This document shows positions 23,125 to 32,195 of a stretch of 38,461 nucleotides of DNA, piece after piece (the stretch's first letter is position 1; each line of letters starts with the position of its first letter). Both the position numbers and the translations under genes were made by a program. The notes below the pieces were generated by a model, which saw only the letters and a program-made list of their open reading frames with translations, was not told the origin of the DNA and made no database searches. This DNA comes from an uncultured Acetatifactor sp. (GTDB lineage Bacteria > Bacillota > Clostridia > Lachnospirales > Lachnospiraceae), in contig CANQJL010000023.1 of the NCBI GenBank assembly GCA_947624245.1, forward strand, positions 1 to 38,461. The letters run 5' to 3'.

Positions 23125-25842
23125 TCACAGGCCTTCCTCCTTTTTCTTCTCCGTCACGGCCAGCAGAACAGCCATAAATTCATGCGCAAAAAGCGGCATG
23201 GCGGCAAGACCGATCAGGCGTATCCACTCCTGTCCCGACAGGGAGGAGGTGCCGAAGGCACCGATCAGGACAGGTACCTCCGTCACCGCGAACTGCAGCA
23301 GAAATCCCACCGCGCAGGCCGCTATCATCAGCTTGTTCTCCAGATGGTTCATGCGAAAGACCGATCTGTGGACATCCCGCATACCGACGGCGTGAAAGAG
23401 CTGGGACATTCCAAGAACCGTAAAGGCATAGGTCTGCGCCTTGGACAGCACCGCCGGATTCTGCAGAATGTGCCTGAGCTGTCCCGGGCTCAAAGGCAGA
23501 CCCTGCATCTTGAGAAGCGCACAGGGCAGCATGAGAAAGGCCGTCAGACTGATCGCCGCGATCAGCGCCCCGTAAAAGCAGGTACATGCCAGACCTCCTC
23601 TGGCAAACAGGCTCTCCTTTGCCTTTCTGGGCGGCTGCCGCATCAGACTGTCCCCGTCATTTTTGTCCACCCCAAGCGCCAGCGCCGGCAGCGAGTCCGT
23701 GATCAGATTGATCCAGAGAATATGGCTTGCCTTGAGCGGCGAGGCCAGTCCGCAAAGTACCGCCAGGAACATGGTGACAATCTCGCCCAGATTGGAGGAC
23801 AGCAGGAAAATAACGGATTTTCTGATGTTCTCATAGACGCCTCTGCCCTCCTCTATGGCTCTGCGGATCGTGGCAAAATTGTCGTCGGTCAGCACCATAT
23901 CCGCGGCCTGTCTGGCCACGTCCGTTCCCGAAAGTCCCATGGCGATTCCGATGTCCGCCTTTTTTAAGGAGGGTGCATCATTGACGCCGTCCCCCGTCAT
24001 GGCTACGATTTCGCCCCGCGCCCTGAAACCGTCCACAATGCGGACCTTCTGCGCCGGCGAGACTCTGGCAAAGACCCGCGCCTGATCGAGACGCTCCCGC
24101 AGCGTCTCGTCCGTCATCTCATTTAACTGCTCCCCCGTCAGACATTGCTCCGCGCGCTGTACGATATCTAATTGTTTCCCGATGGCGAACGCGGTATCCA
24201 CATGATCGCCCGTGATCATCACCGTGGCGACGCCCGCTTTCTTAAAATCCGCCACCGCCCTAGCGGCTTCCGGACGGGCCGGATCACGCATCCCCACCAG
24301 TCCCAGAAAGGTCAGCTGCTCCTCATTGGGCTCACTGACCCCTGTCCGCATGGCCACCGCCAGCGTGCGCAGCGCTTCCCGCGACATCTTCTCCACCTGC
24401 CGCCCGATCAGCCTGCGCTGCTCCTGCGAGAGCCTCACGGGTCCGCCCGCAGTCTGCAGGTACGTACATTTTTTCAGCACCTCGTCCGGCGCGCCCTTGG
24501 TATAGCTGACCAGTCCCGTCGCCGCACCGGCGGCCCGAAGTTCGGCGCCAAGACGCTTCGTGCGCCTATGCAGCGTCGTCATCATCTTTCTGTCGGAGTC
24601 GAACGGCAGCTCGCCGATACGCGGCAGACTGCATTCCAGCTCCCCTTTTTCCAGCCCCAGCTTCTCGGTCAGGTCGAGCAGCGCCAGCTCCGTAGGATCG
24701 CCTGTCCTGCTGCCGTGCTCGGAGACGGCGTCGCTGCACACCGTCATGCCGTAAAAGAAATCGGGACAATCCTGAAGCCGCAGCTCCTCCGCCGGCCGCA
24801 GGGCGCCGTCCAGATAACATACCTCCACGCTCATGCGGTTCTGGGTCAAAGTCCCTGTCTTATCGGAACAGACCACGCTCACGGCTCCCAGAGTCTCCAC
24901 GGAGGGCAGCCTGCGGACGATGGTGTTCACCCGCACCATTCTCGTGACACTCAGGGCCAGACAGATCGTCACCACTGCGGGCAGTCCCTCCGGCACCGCC
25001 GCAACCGCCAGACTGATGGCGGTGATCAGCATTTCCGGAATGTTGCGCCGCTGCAGCACCGCTATGACGAACAGCGCCGCACACAAAAACAGGCTGAGCA
25101 GACTGAGCACCCTGCCCAGCTCTCCCAGACGCTTCTGCAGCGGCGTCATCTCCTCTTTCGCCTCCGTGATCATGGCGGCGATGCGCCCCAGCTCCGTATC
25201 CATTCCCGTGGCCGTCACAATACCGTATCCCCTGCCGTAGGTGACGATGGTGGACATGTAAGCCATATTGCGGCGGTCGCCCAGCGGAAGCCGCATTCCT
25301 TTTCCCGTCACGAAGGCCGCTTCCTTTTCTACGGGCACCGATTCTCCGGTCAGTGCGGATTCCTCTATTTTCAGATTGGAAGACTCTGTCAGCCGGATAT
25401 CCGCCGGAACCTGACAGCCCGCCTCCAGATACACCAGATCCCCCTTCACCAATTCAGCCGCAGGAATCTCCACGCGTCTTCCGTCCCTGATCACCATGGC
25501 CTTGGGGCTCGCAAGCTTCTTCAGAGACTCCAGCGCCTTCTTCGCCTTTCCCTCCTGAAACATTCCCACGACGGCGTTCAGCGCCACCACCACGCCGATG
25601 ATCACGGCGTCGCTGATCTCCTTTAAAAGCACCGACACCACGGCCGCCACGATCAGCACATAGATCAGCGGATCGTTCAGCTGCTCCAAAAAGGATTCTA
25701 TGACGGTCTTCTTTCGAGGGCCTCTCATCTCATTTCGCCCGTCGCAGGAAAGCCGCACTGCCGCCTCCCTGGTCTCCAGGCCTTTCAGGACATCGGTCTT
25801 CAACTCTTCCGCCGTCTGCTGTATGCTGTATTGTTCAAACAC
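23125..25842 (-). CDS. Calcium-transporting P-type ATPase (SERCA-like)
   Basis: A 905-residue P2A-type ATPase that probably exports Ca2+. It shows the order expected: N-terminal cation ATPase domain, actuator loop with LTGESVPVEK, helix 4 with VPEGLPAVV, phosphorylation site DKTGTLTQN (Asp327), KGAPDEVL nucleotide site, TGDGVNDAPSLKKAD hinge, and helix 6 with NLITDSLPALALG. The Glu of PEGL and the Asn, Thr and Asp of NLITD match SERCA calcium ligands, which favours Ca2+ over Na+/K+ or Mg2+. The start is GTG, with GGGAGGG six bases upstream. It ends 84 bases before trpS. Confidence 0.93.
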   Translation of the reverse strand: MFEQYSIQQTAEELKTDVLKGLETREAAVRLSCDGRNEMRGPRKKTVIESFLEQLNDPLIYVLIVAAVVSVLLKEISDAVIIGVVVALNAVVGMFQEGKAKKALESLKKLASPKAMVIRDGRRVEIPAAELVKGDLVYLEAGCQVPADIRLTESSNLKIEESALTGESVPVEKEAAFVTGKGMRLPLGDRRNMAYMSTIVTYGRGYGIVTATGMDTELGRIAAMITEAKEEMTPLQKRLGELGRVLSLLSLFLCAALFVIAVLQRRNIPEMLITAISLAVAAVPEGLPAVVTICLALSVTRMVRVNTIVRRLPSVETLGAVSVVCSDKTGTLTQNRMSVEVCYLDGALRPAEELRLQDCPDFFYGMTVCSDAVSEHGSRTGDPTELALLDLTEKLGLEKGELECSLPRIGELPFDSDRKMMTTLHRRTKRLGAELRAAGAATGLVSYTKGAPDEVLKKCTYLQTAGGPVRLSQEQRRLIGRQVEKMSREALRTLAVAMRTGVSEPNEEQLTFLGLVGMRDPARPEAARAVADFKKAGVATVMITGDHVDTAFAIGKQLDIVQRAEQCLTGEQLNEMTDETLRERLDQARVFARVSPAQKVRIVDGFRARGEIVAMTGDGVNDAPSLKKADIGIAMGLSGTDVARQAADMVLTDDNFATIRRAIEEGRGVYENIRKSVIFLLSSNLGEIVTMFLAVLCGLASPLKASHILWINLITDSLPALALGVDKNDGDSLMRQPPRKAKESLFARGGLACTCFYGALIAAISLTAFLMLPCALLKMQGLPLSPGQLRHILQNPAVLSKAQTYAFTVLGMSQLFHAVGMRDVHRSVFRMNHLENKLMIAACAVGFLLQFAVTEVPVLIGAFGTSSLSGQEWIRLIGLAAMPLFAHEFMAVLLAVTEKKKEEGL

Positions 25843-25918
25843 GAAAAACCCTCCCTAAGGTTGTCTGCATTGCATTTTATGCCTTGGGGAGGGAAAGTAT
25901 GTCCATGATTTTATGGTG

Positions 25919-25941
25919 CCGTAAATGCTTGACATTTACGG
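25919..25941. promoter_or_regulatory. 9-bp perfect dyad upstream of the calcium ATPase gene
   Basis: CCGTAAATG (25919-25927) and CATTTACGG (25933-25941) are perfect complements around CTTGA. There is no T-run on either side, so an operator is more likely than a terminator. A second GC-rich palindrome (GCCGTTCGGC) is close by in the same 149-base gap. Confidence 0.55.
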
Positions 25942-25991
25942 TCAGACAGCCGTTCGGCCGTTTCCTAATTTTTTGAATCAGTCATGATATC

Positions 25992-27581
25992 CTAATCCTT
26001 ATTACGATCCTGCGAGGCGGCCAGAAGCAAGCGCGTGTACTCCTCTCTGGGAGCGCCGAATATCTCCTCCGTCCTGCCGGTCTCAATGATCCGGCCGTCC
26101 TTCATCACCATGATCCTGTCGCACATGTGATAGACCACATTGATGTCGTGGGAGATAAACAGGTAGGACAGCTTCATTTCCTGCTGCAGCCTCCGCATCA
26201 GCTCCATGATCTGCGCCTGAATGGTCACGTCCAGCGCGGACACCGGCTCGTCCGCCACGATAAAGCCCGGGTGCGTGATCAGCGCCTGCGCGATGCTCAC
26301 CCGCTGCCTCTGACCGCCGGAAAGCTGCGAGGGCCTTCGGTGAAAATACTTCTCCTCCATACCCACGCGGCGAAGCATGTCGTAGGCCGCTTCCTCCATA
26401 TCCGCCTTTGTCATCTCCTGGGAACCGTCTATAGCCCCTCTGGCCCGCAAGGGCTCCTGAAGCTGCCAGCCCACGGTCTTGGCCGGATTCAGGCTGCTGT
26501 AGGGATCCTGAAAGATCATCTGCGGGCGCAGGGTATTGTGGAGCACCTGTCCCTCAATCTCTCTGTTGATCCCCAAGATGGCCTTGGAGAGGGTGGTCTT
26601 GCCGCAGCCGCTCTCCCCTACCAGTCCCAGACTCTCGCCCGGATAAAGCTCAAAATCCACATTTTTCACGACACAATGGCGGCGCTTGCGCCCGAAAAGG
26701 CTGTTGCCTGCGTCCCGATAAAACACGGAGAGGTCTCTCACCTGCACCACAGGTACGATATCTTTTTCCTGTTCCGAAGACAGCTGCACGCTCTTTCGCT
26801 TTTTCAATCGCGACGGCACCGCCTCGATCAGCCTCCTTGTGTACTCCTGCGCAGGCTGATTGAATATCTGCTCCGTCTCCCCCTGCTCCACCACGCAGCC
26901 GTCCTTCATCACCGCAATGCGGTGACAGATCCTTCTGGCCAGATTCAAATCGTGGGTGATAAAGAGCATTGCATTGTGCTGTTTCCGGTTGATGTCCTGA
27001 AGCAGCGAGATAATCTGGTTCTGGACCGTTACGTCCAGCGCCGTGGTGGGTTCGTCGGCCACCAGCAGACGCGGCTCAAGGATCACGGCCATGGCGATCA
27101 TCACTCGCTGCCGCATCCCCCCCGAAAGCTGATGGGCGTAGCTGGAATAGACCGTTTCCGCCTCTTTAAGTCCCACCGACGCAAACGCATTTAACACCGC
27201 CTTCTTTCGCTCGGCGGCGTCTAACTGGGTATGAAGCCGCAGCACCTCGTCTACCTGCTTTCCCACCCTCTGGGTCGGATTCAGACTTGTCATCGGCTCC
27301 TGAAAGACCATGGACATCCGGTCTCCCTGAAATTTGCGGTAAAGCGCCTTATCGCGGGGCTTGCCCGCCTCCAGCAGAAGCGTGTCATCAAAGTATATCT
27401 TTCCCGATGTCACCCGGGCGGACTCCGCCACCAATCCCATGAGCGTCAGGGCCGTCACGGATTTTCCGGAACCGGACTCACCCACCACGCCCAATATCTC
27501 TCCGTCCTTTAACTCAAGGCTTACGTTTTTTACGACCTCCGGACCGTCAAAGGCCACAGAGAGGTTTTCTATCTTTATCAT
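25992..27581 (-). CDS. Peptide/nickel-type ABC transporter, both ATPase domains in one protein
   Basis: The 529-residue protein joins a DppD-like and a DppF-like ATPase. First half: Walker [10 protein letters not shown], signature LSGGMRQRV, Walker [13 protein letters not shown]. Second half (from about 275): [30 protein letters not shown]. The oligopeptide C-terminal extension is short. Separate DppD and DppF proteins are the more common arrangement, but fused forms are known. The ATG overlaps the stop of the permease gene by four bases, so translation is coupled. It is last in the importer operon. Confidence 0.94.
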   Translation of the reverse strand: MIKIENLSVAFDGPEVVKNVSLELKDGEILGVVGESGSGKSVTALTLMGLVAESARVTSGKIYFDDTLLLEAGKPRDKALYRKFQGDRMSMVFQEPMTSLNPTQRVGKQVDEVLRLHTQLDAAERKKAVLNAFASVGLKEAETVYSSYAHQLSGGMRQRVMIAMAVILEPRLLVADEPTTALDVTVQNQIISLLQDINRKQHNAMLFITHDLNLARRICHRIAVMKDGCVVEQGETEQIFNQPAQEYTRRLIEAVPSRLKKRKSVQLSSEQEKDIVPVVQVRDLSVFYRDAGNSLFGRKRRHCVVKNVDFELYPGESLGLVGESGCGKTTLSKAILGINREIEGQVLHNTLRPQMIFQDPYSSLNPAKTVGWQLQEPLRARGAIDGSQEMTKADMEEAAYDMLRRVGMEEKYFHRRPSQLSGGQRQRVSIAQALITHPGFIVADEPVSALDVTIQAQIMELMRRLQQEMKLSYLFISHDINVVYHMCDRIMVMKDGRIIETGRTEEIFGAPREEYTRLLLAASQDRNKD

Positions 27582-28393
27582 TCCATCTGCCTCCTGATGC
27601 CTTCGCCAAAGAGGGAAAAGCCCAATACGATCCAGACGATGACGAGCCCCGGCGCCAGAGCATACCAGGGCGCCGCCTGCAGATAGCCCTGGGCGTCCGA
27701 CAGCATGTTTCCCAGGCTTGCGTCAGGCGCCTGCACGCCGATCCCGAGATAGCTCATGCCCGACTCCGCCAATATCGCATTGTTCAGGCCGATCATCACG
27801 GAAACGCCGAACACAGGCAGAATATTTGGCAGAATATGTACGAACAGGATCCGGAATCTTCCCACGCCCATCAGCCTTGCCCGCTTGATATAATCGGCGT
27901 CCCGCAGCCTCAGGTACTCGCCGCGCACAATGCGCACATAGCTTGGCACGAACACGATTCCCAGAGAAAGGATCAGATTTTGTCTGCCGTTCCCCAGAAT
28001 ACTGATCATCACCAGCGCCAGCAAAATGCTGGGAAATCCGTTGACGGCATCCGTGACCCGCATGACCGCCTCGTCCAGCACACCGCCGAAATAACCGGTC
28101 AAAGCCCCCAGAAGAACGCCTGCCGCTCCCGAGATCAGGACCACCGCAGCGCTGATGAGGATCGTCGTGCTCATGCCCTGCATGACCCGTGAGAAAATGT
28201 CGCGGCCGAAGTTGTCCGTGCCGAACCAATGGCGCAGTGAGGGCGCTGCAAATCTCTCGGCCGCGGACATGGCCGTAGTGCTGTAGGGCGTCCAGAAAAG
28301 GCCCAGCACGCCGAGCAGCACGGCAAGACCTGTCATGATCAGGCCCGCGACGAAATACTTATTCCATTTTTTCCCCGCAGCAAACAGCTTCAT
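27578..28393 (-). CDS. Peptide ABC transporter permease (DppC/OppC type)
   Basis: The 271-residue permease has an N-terminal helix (about 14-34), the family signature HWFGTDNFGRDIFSRVMQG and a cytoplasmic EAA-type loop YIKRARLMGVGRFRILFVHILPN, followed by further helices to a final WIVLGFSLFGEGIR. It pairs with the DppB-like permease whose gene ends 21 bases upstream. Confidence 0.94.
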   Translation of the reverse strand: MKLFAAGKKWNKYFVAGLIMTGLAVLLGVLGLFWTPYSTTAMSAAERFAAPSLRHWFGTDNFGRDIFSRVMQGMSTTILISAAVVLISGAAGVLLGALTGYFGGVLDEAVMRVTDAVNGFPSILLALVMISILGNGRQNLILSLGIVFVPSYVRIVRGEYLRLRDADYIKRARLMGVGRFRILFVHILPNILPVFGVSVMIGLNNAILAESGMSYLGIGVQAPDASLGNMLSDAQGYLQAAPWYALAPGLVIVWIVLGFSLFGEGIRRQME

Positions 28394-28414
28394 GGCAGTC
28401 CCCGCACTCCCCTC

Positions 28415-29374
28415 TTACTTCTCGCTGATTCTCGGATCGATCACCCGATATAAAATATCTATCAGAAAATACACGAAGATCACTACAAACGTGATATATA
28501 AAATCAGAATCTCCACCACGGGAAGATCTCTGGTGGAAACGGAGCTGATCAGCAGCCGTCCGATCCCGGGCAGGCCGAATACCTGCTCTATGACGATACT
28601 GCCCGCCACGATCTCCGCAATGATCATTCCCAGAAAGGTGATCACGGGTATCATAGCATTCCGCAGAACATGACCGTACATCACACGGCGCCGGCTGCAG
28701 CCCTTGCCGTATGCCGTTCGCACATAGTCGGCATTCATTTCCGTCAGCATGGCGTTCCGCAGGAATCTGGCGGTCATGGCGATCTTCGGAATGGCGATGG
28801 ACAACGCCGGGAACAACAGGTAGCCGAGAAAGCCCCAAAAGTCTTTCTTGTAACTCACATATCCACCCGGAGCAAAAAGCTTGAGAACGATCCCAAAGAA
28901 ATATGTCACCAGGATTCCCAGAAAGAACGCGGGAACGGCCATAGCGGCCTGTGTGGACACGCCCAGCAGCATATCCGCAAAACGGCTCTTGCTCTTGGCC
29001 CACAGCACTCCCAGCGGGATAGACACCGCCATGATCAGCAAAAGCGACAGCGCCGCAAGCCAAAGCGTTACAGGCAGCTTGTCACCGATGAGCTCGGTCA
29101 CGGGCATCATCTCGTTCATATTCTTGGAATAGCGGTAGCTGACGCCGAGATCGCCCCGCAGCACATCTGCTATCCAGTGAAAATACCGCACCACCGGCGG
29201 ATAATTTAATCCCAATTCTTCCCGAAGCTGTTCCTCCCTCTCGGGAGTCGCCTCCGTTCCCAGGATAGACGTGACAACGTCTCCCGGAATGATCTGAAAG
29301 GCCAGAAAAGCGGCCGCGGAGACAAGAAACAATGTCATAATGAGAGTGATTAATTTTTTACCCAGATATCTCAC
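28415..29374 (-). CDS. Peptide ABC transporter permease (DppB/OppB type)
   Basis: The 319-residue permease starts at GTG (MRYLGKKLITLIMTLFLVSA) with AAAGGAGG eight bases upstream. The frame is open 33 codons further, but that part is a low-complexity Lys/Glu/Arg/Asn string from A-rich DNA and is not expected in the family. FQIIPGDVV, GLNYPPVVRYFHW and YVRTAYGKGCSRRRVMYGHVLRN are typical of OppB/DppB. It lies 120 bases after the binding-protein gene. Confidence 0.92.
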   Translation of the reverse strand: MRYLGKKLITLIMTLFLVSAAAFLAFQIIPGDVVTSILGTEATPEREEQLREELGLNYPPVVRYFHWIADVLRGDLGVSYRYSKNMNEMMPVTELIGDKLPVTLWLAALSLLLIMAVSIPLGVLWAKSKSRFADMLLGVSTQAAMAVPAFFLGILVTYFFGIVLKLFAPGGYVSYKKDFWGFLGYLLFPALSIAIPKIAMTARFLRNAMLTEMNADYVRTAYGKGCSRRRVMYGHVLRNAMIPVITFLGMIIAEIVAGSIVIEQVFGLPGIGRLLISSVSTRDLPVVEILILYITFVVIFVYFLIDILYRVIDPRISEK

Positions 29375-29494
29375 GCAGGCCGCCTCCTTTCCTTTTTCAT
29401 TTCCGTACTCTTTTTTTGTTTCTGTGTTCCTTTTTCGTTTCTCCATTCTCTTTGAAACGAAACGGCAGTTCAAAGCCCTGTGCTTTACGGGCGA

Positions 29495-31111
29495 TCACTG
29501 CTTCACTTCATACACCGTGCTCATATCCTGCACGTAGATGGGGTAGAACTTGTAGCCCGCCAGCCTGTTGCTGATGGCAGTCATGTTTCCGGGCACCTGG
29601 ATAAACGCCGTCGCGGCGTCGTCCACCAGAAGCTCCTGAAGATGCTTGTAATATCCTGCCTTCTCCTTCAGGTCCAGCGCCGCCTGAGCCTGCGCATAGA
29701 CTTCATCATACTCTGCGTTCGTGTAGTTGATGAAGTTCTTCGCGGACGTGCTCTCGAACCTGTTCAGCATGTAGCCGGGCGTCTGATCGCAGGTCACTCC
29801 GCTGATGGTAGCCGTATACTGTCTGCCGTTGTAAATATCGGTCAGCCAGGTATTCCACTCCACCGCGTTGATCGTCGCGTTGATACCCACCGCCTTGAGC
29901 TGCTCCACAATGACCTCGCCGGTCTGCATATGGAACTCGTAGTTGGAAGGAATATCGATCACCAGATCGAACCCGTCCGGATAGCCCGCGTCTGCCAGCA
30001 GCTCCTTCGCCTTCTCCACGTCGGCGCCGGTGCCGTAGACATCGTTCAGGTCCTCATAGTAGTCCGCCAGAGTAGGCAGCATCGCCGAACCGATCAGCGA
30101 ACCGTTGCCGCCTCCCACAAAGAGATTGATCTCGTCCTTGTCGATGGCATACAGAATGGCCTGACGCACCCTCACGTCGTCCAAGGGCTTGACCGCGTTG
30201 TTCAAAAACAGCGCCTGTACCACATTGGACGGCGAAGAGATCACCTGATGGGTGTTGCCCGCTTTCAGCGCCTGTGCCTGTGAATCGGTCAGGTAAGGGT
30301 AGATATCTATGGTCCCCCCCTGAAGCTCCATCAGAGCCGTCTCCGCACTGTTCACGATCTTAAAATTGACCTCGTCCAGATAGGGGAGACCCTCCTGCCA
30401 GTAATCGGCATTCTTTTTCACCACGATGCCCTCCTGGGGCTTGTAGGAGACAAAAGAAAACGGTCCCGTTCCAATAGGATCTGCCCCTTCCTCCTCGCCG
30501 CTGCCGGCGGGGATAATGGCGGCCACAAAGCTGTAGATCAGCTCTGTGTTGGCACTTCCCACTGTCACTTGAACCGTCTTTTCATCAAGAATATCTACGG
30601 CCGTGATCGCGCTCAACGTGGAAATCAGAGGTGTGCCGTCAAGCAGTCCGGAAGCTCTCTCCAGAGAGTACTTCACATCCTCAGCTGTCACAACGCTGCC
30701 ATTGTGAAACTTCACATTGTCTCTCAAGGTGAAGGTATATACCAATCCATCCTCTGAGATCGTGTAGTCACTGGCTACCGCACCGATCAGGTTGCCGTTT
30801 TCATCAGACTTTACCAAGCCTTCAAAAATGTTAAATAAAATTTCCTTCGTTCCTGCCGCCGTTGCTTTATGAGGGTCAAGACTGTCAATATCCTGCTGTA
30901 TTCCTACAACAGCAGAACCGCCGTAAACAGGTCCGCTTTCCTGATCCTCCTCGGAAGGATCAGTCTCCGATGGCTGTGCATCCGACTCGCCCGTTACAGA
31001 CTCTACCGAGGTGTTATCCCCCGAAGACTCTCCTGTGCCGCCTGCGCATCCGCCCAGTGCAGCCGTTGTCAGAAGCGCCGCCAAAAGTAAACTGCAAAGT
31101 TTCTTTTTCAT
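29495..31111 (-). CDS. Peptide ABC transporter substrate-binding lipoprotein
   Basis: A family-5 solute-binding protein of 538 residues with lipobox and Cys22 (ALGGC), then a Ser/Glu/Thr-rich linker. Family signs are DIDSLDPHKATAAGTKEILFNIFEGLVK, TFTLRDNVKFHNGSVVTAEDVKYSL and DEINLFVGGGNGSLIGSAMLP. It delivers oligopeptides (or a similar ligand such as nickel complexes) to the two permeases downstream; the ligand cannot be read from sequence. First gene of the importer operon, with its own promoter. Confidence 0.94.
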   Translation of the reverse strand: MKKKLCSLLLAALLTTAALGGCAGGTGESSGDNTSVESVTGESDAQPSETDPSEEDQESGPVYGGSAVVGIQQDIDSLDPHKATAAGTKEILFNIFEGLVKSDENGNLIGAVASDYTISEDGLVYTFTLRDNVKFHNGSVVTAEDVKYSLERASGLLDGTPLISTLSAITAVDILDEKTVQVTVGSANTELIYSFVAAIIPAGSGEEEGADPIGTGPFSFVSYKPQEGIVVKKNADYWQEGLPYLDEVNFKIVNSAETALMELQGGTIDIYPYLTDSQAQALKAGNTHQVISSPSNVVQALFLNNAVKPLDDVRVRQAILYAIDKDEINLFVGGGNGSLIGSAMLPTLADYYEDLNDVYGTGADVEKAKELLADAGYPDGFDLVIDIPSNYEFHMQTGEVIVEQLKAVGINATINAVEWNTWLTDIYNGRQYTATISGVTCDQTPGYMLNRFESTSAKNFINYTNAEYDEVYAQAQAALDLKEKAGYYKHLQELLVDDAATAFIQVPGNMTAISNRLAGYKFYPIYVQDMSTVYEVKQ

Positions 31112-31166
31112 AGTCGCTCTTCTCCTCTTCGATCAATAAACCTCTCATTATTCTATTGTCTTCCCC

Positions 31167-31194
31167 ATTTTACCACAGAATCAGGTTATTGCAA
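31167..31194 (-). promoter_or_regulatory. Promoter of the peptide importer operon
   Basis: On the minus strand, TTGCAA (31189-31194) and TAAAAT (31167-31172) are 16 bases apart. The -35 overlaps the last codons of folD, and the binding-protein gene starts about 55 bases downstream. Confidence 0.65.
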
Positions 31195-32025
31195 GGGGGT
31201 TTCCACACAATTTTGCATCAGCATGGCGATCGTCATCGGTCCCACGCCGCCGGGCACGGGCGTGATGGCGCTGGTATGGGGCGCTACACGGTCAAAATCC
31301 ACATCTCCGCACAGTTTTCCGCCCTCGTTCCTGTGAATGCCCACATCTATGACGACAGCACCCTCCTTCACAAAGCTTTCGTCTACAAACTTCGGCTTTC
31401 CGACAGCGACCACCAGAATATCCGCCCGCTTTGTGATCTCCTTGAGATTCCTAGTCCTGGAATGACAGACCGTAACGGTGCCGTTCTCCCGAAGCAGCAG
31501 CATGGCCATCGGCTTGCCCACGATATTGCTTCTGCCCAGCACAACACATTCCTTTCCCTCGATCTCGATGCCTGATCTCTTCAAAAGCTGAATCACGCCT
31601 GCCGGCGTACAGGATACGAACCCGGGTCTTCCGATACTTAAGTTCCCCACGTTGACAGGGTGGAAGCCGTCCACATCTTTCCTCGGATCGATGGCAAGCA
31701 GCACCTTGTCCTCGTCGATATGCTCCGGCAGAGGCAGCTGCACCAGAATTCCGCCCACGGCACTGTTCCCGTTCAGCTCCTCCACCAGCTCCAGAAGCTC
31801 CTCCTGAGTGGTCTCCTTCGGCAGCTCATAGGACAGGGACTCGATACCGATGTAAGCGCAGGCCTTCTTCTTATTGCCCACATAAACGCTGGAAGCCGGA
31901 TCGTCTCCCACCTGTATCACCGCAAGGGTGAACGTCCTGCCCTGCTCCTTCATAGCAGCGACCTTCTCCTTTAATTCCTCTTTGATCTCCTGAGATATCT
32001 TCTTTCCGTCAATGATCTGATACAT
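31186..32025 (-). CDS. folD: Bifunctional methylene-THF dehydrogenase / cyclohydrolase
   Basis: FolD interconverts methylene-, methenyl- and formyl-tetrahydrofolate in the cytoplasm. The 279-residue protein has the catalytic Tyr48-x3-Lys52 pair (SVYVGNKK), QLPLPEHIDEDKVL, KDVDGFHPVN, the NADP-binding GRSNIVGKPMAM and PVPGGVGPMTIAML. AAGGAG precedes the start. The 170-base gap before it (32026-32195) holds only a TTG-start frame without family resemblance. Confidence 0.96.
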   Translation of the reverse strand: MYQIIDGKKISQEIKEELKEKVAAMKEQGRTFTLAVIQVGDDPASSVYVGNKKKACAYIGIESLSYELPKETTQEELLELVEELNGNSAVGGILVQLPLPEHIDEDKVLLAIDPRKDVDGFHPVNVGNLSIGRPGFVSCTPAGVIQLLKRSGIEIEGKECVVLGRSNIVGKPMAMLLLRENGTVTVCHSRTRNLKEITKRADILVVAVGKPKFVDESFVKEGAVVIDVGIHRNEGGKLCGDVDFDRVAPHTSAITPVPGGVGPMTIAMLMQNCVETPLQ

Positions 32026-32195
32026 ACCTTATCTCCTTCTAATGTCCCTATGTCCGTGTTGCCGCATTTTCCTATTCCGTCCGCCAGCCACCGAAAACGA
32101 TTCCTCTTTCCTGGCCTGTATTCGGCGGGCTTCCCCTCATTCAGTACATCACGGTCAAAGCAGGTCAAAATTCTTCCGTACTTGGACAGCAATCC

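Noticed and set aside
21610..23967. 785-codon plus-strand open frame opposite the SH3 gene, trpS and the end of the ATPase gene
   Set aside because: It spans the antisense of three real genes and their gaps, has no ribosome site, and gives a low-complexity His/Arg-rich product.
24172..25626. 484-codon plus-strand open frame opposite the calcium ATPase
   Set aside because: Shadow of codon bias in the ATPase gene; no domain and no start signal.
29375..29473. N-terminal extension of the DppB-like permease
   Set aside because: In-frame but low-complexity Lys/Glu-rich; the GTG at 29374 has a strong AAAGGAGG and matches the usual family start.
31971..32192. 73-codon minus-strand frame between the protease and folD
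   Set aside because: It begins with TTG, lacks a ribosome site, overlaps the folD start, and resembles no family.
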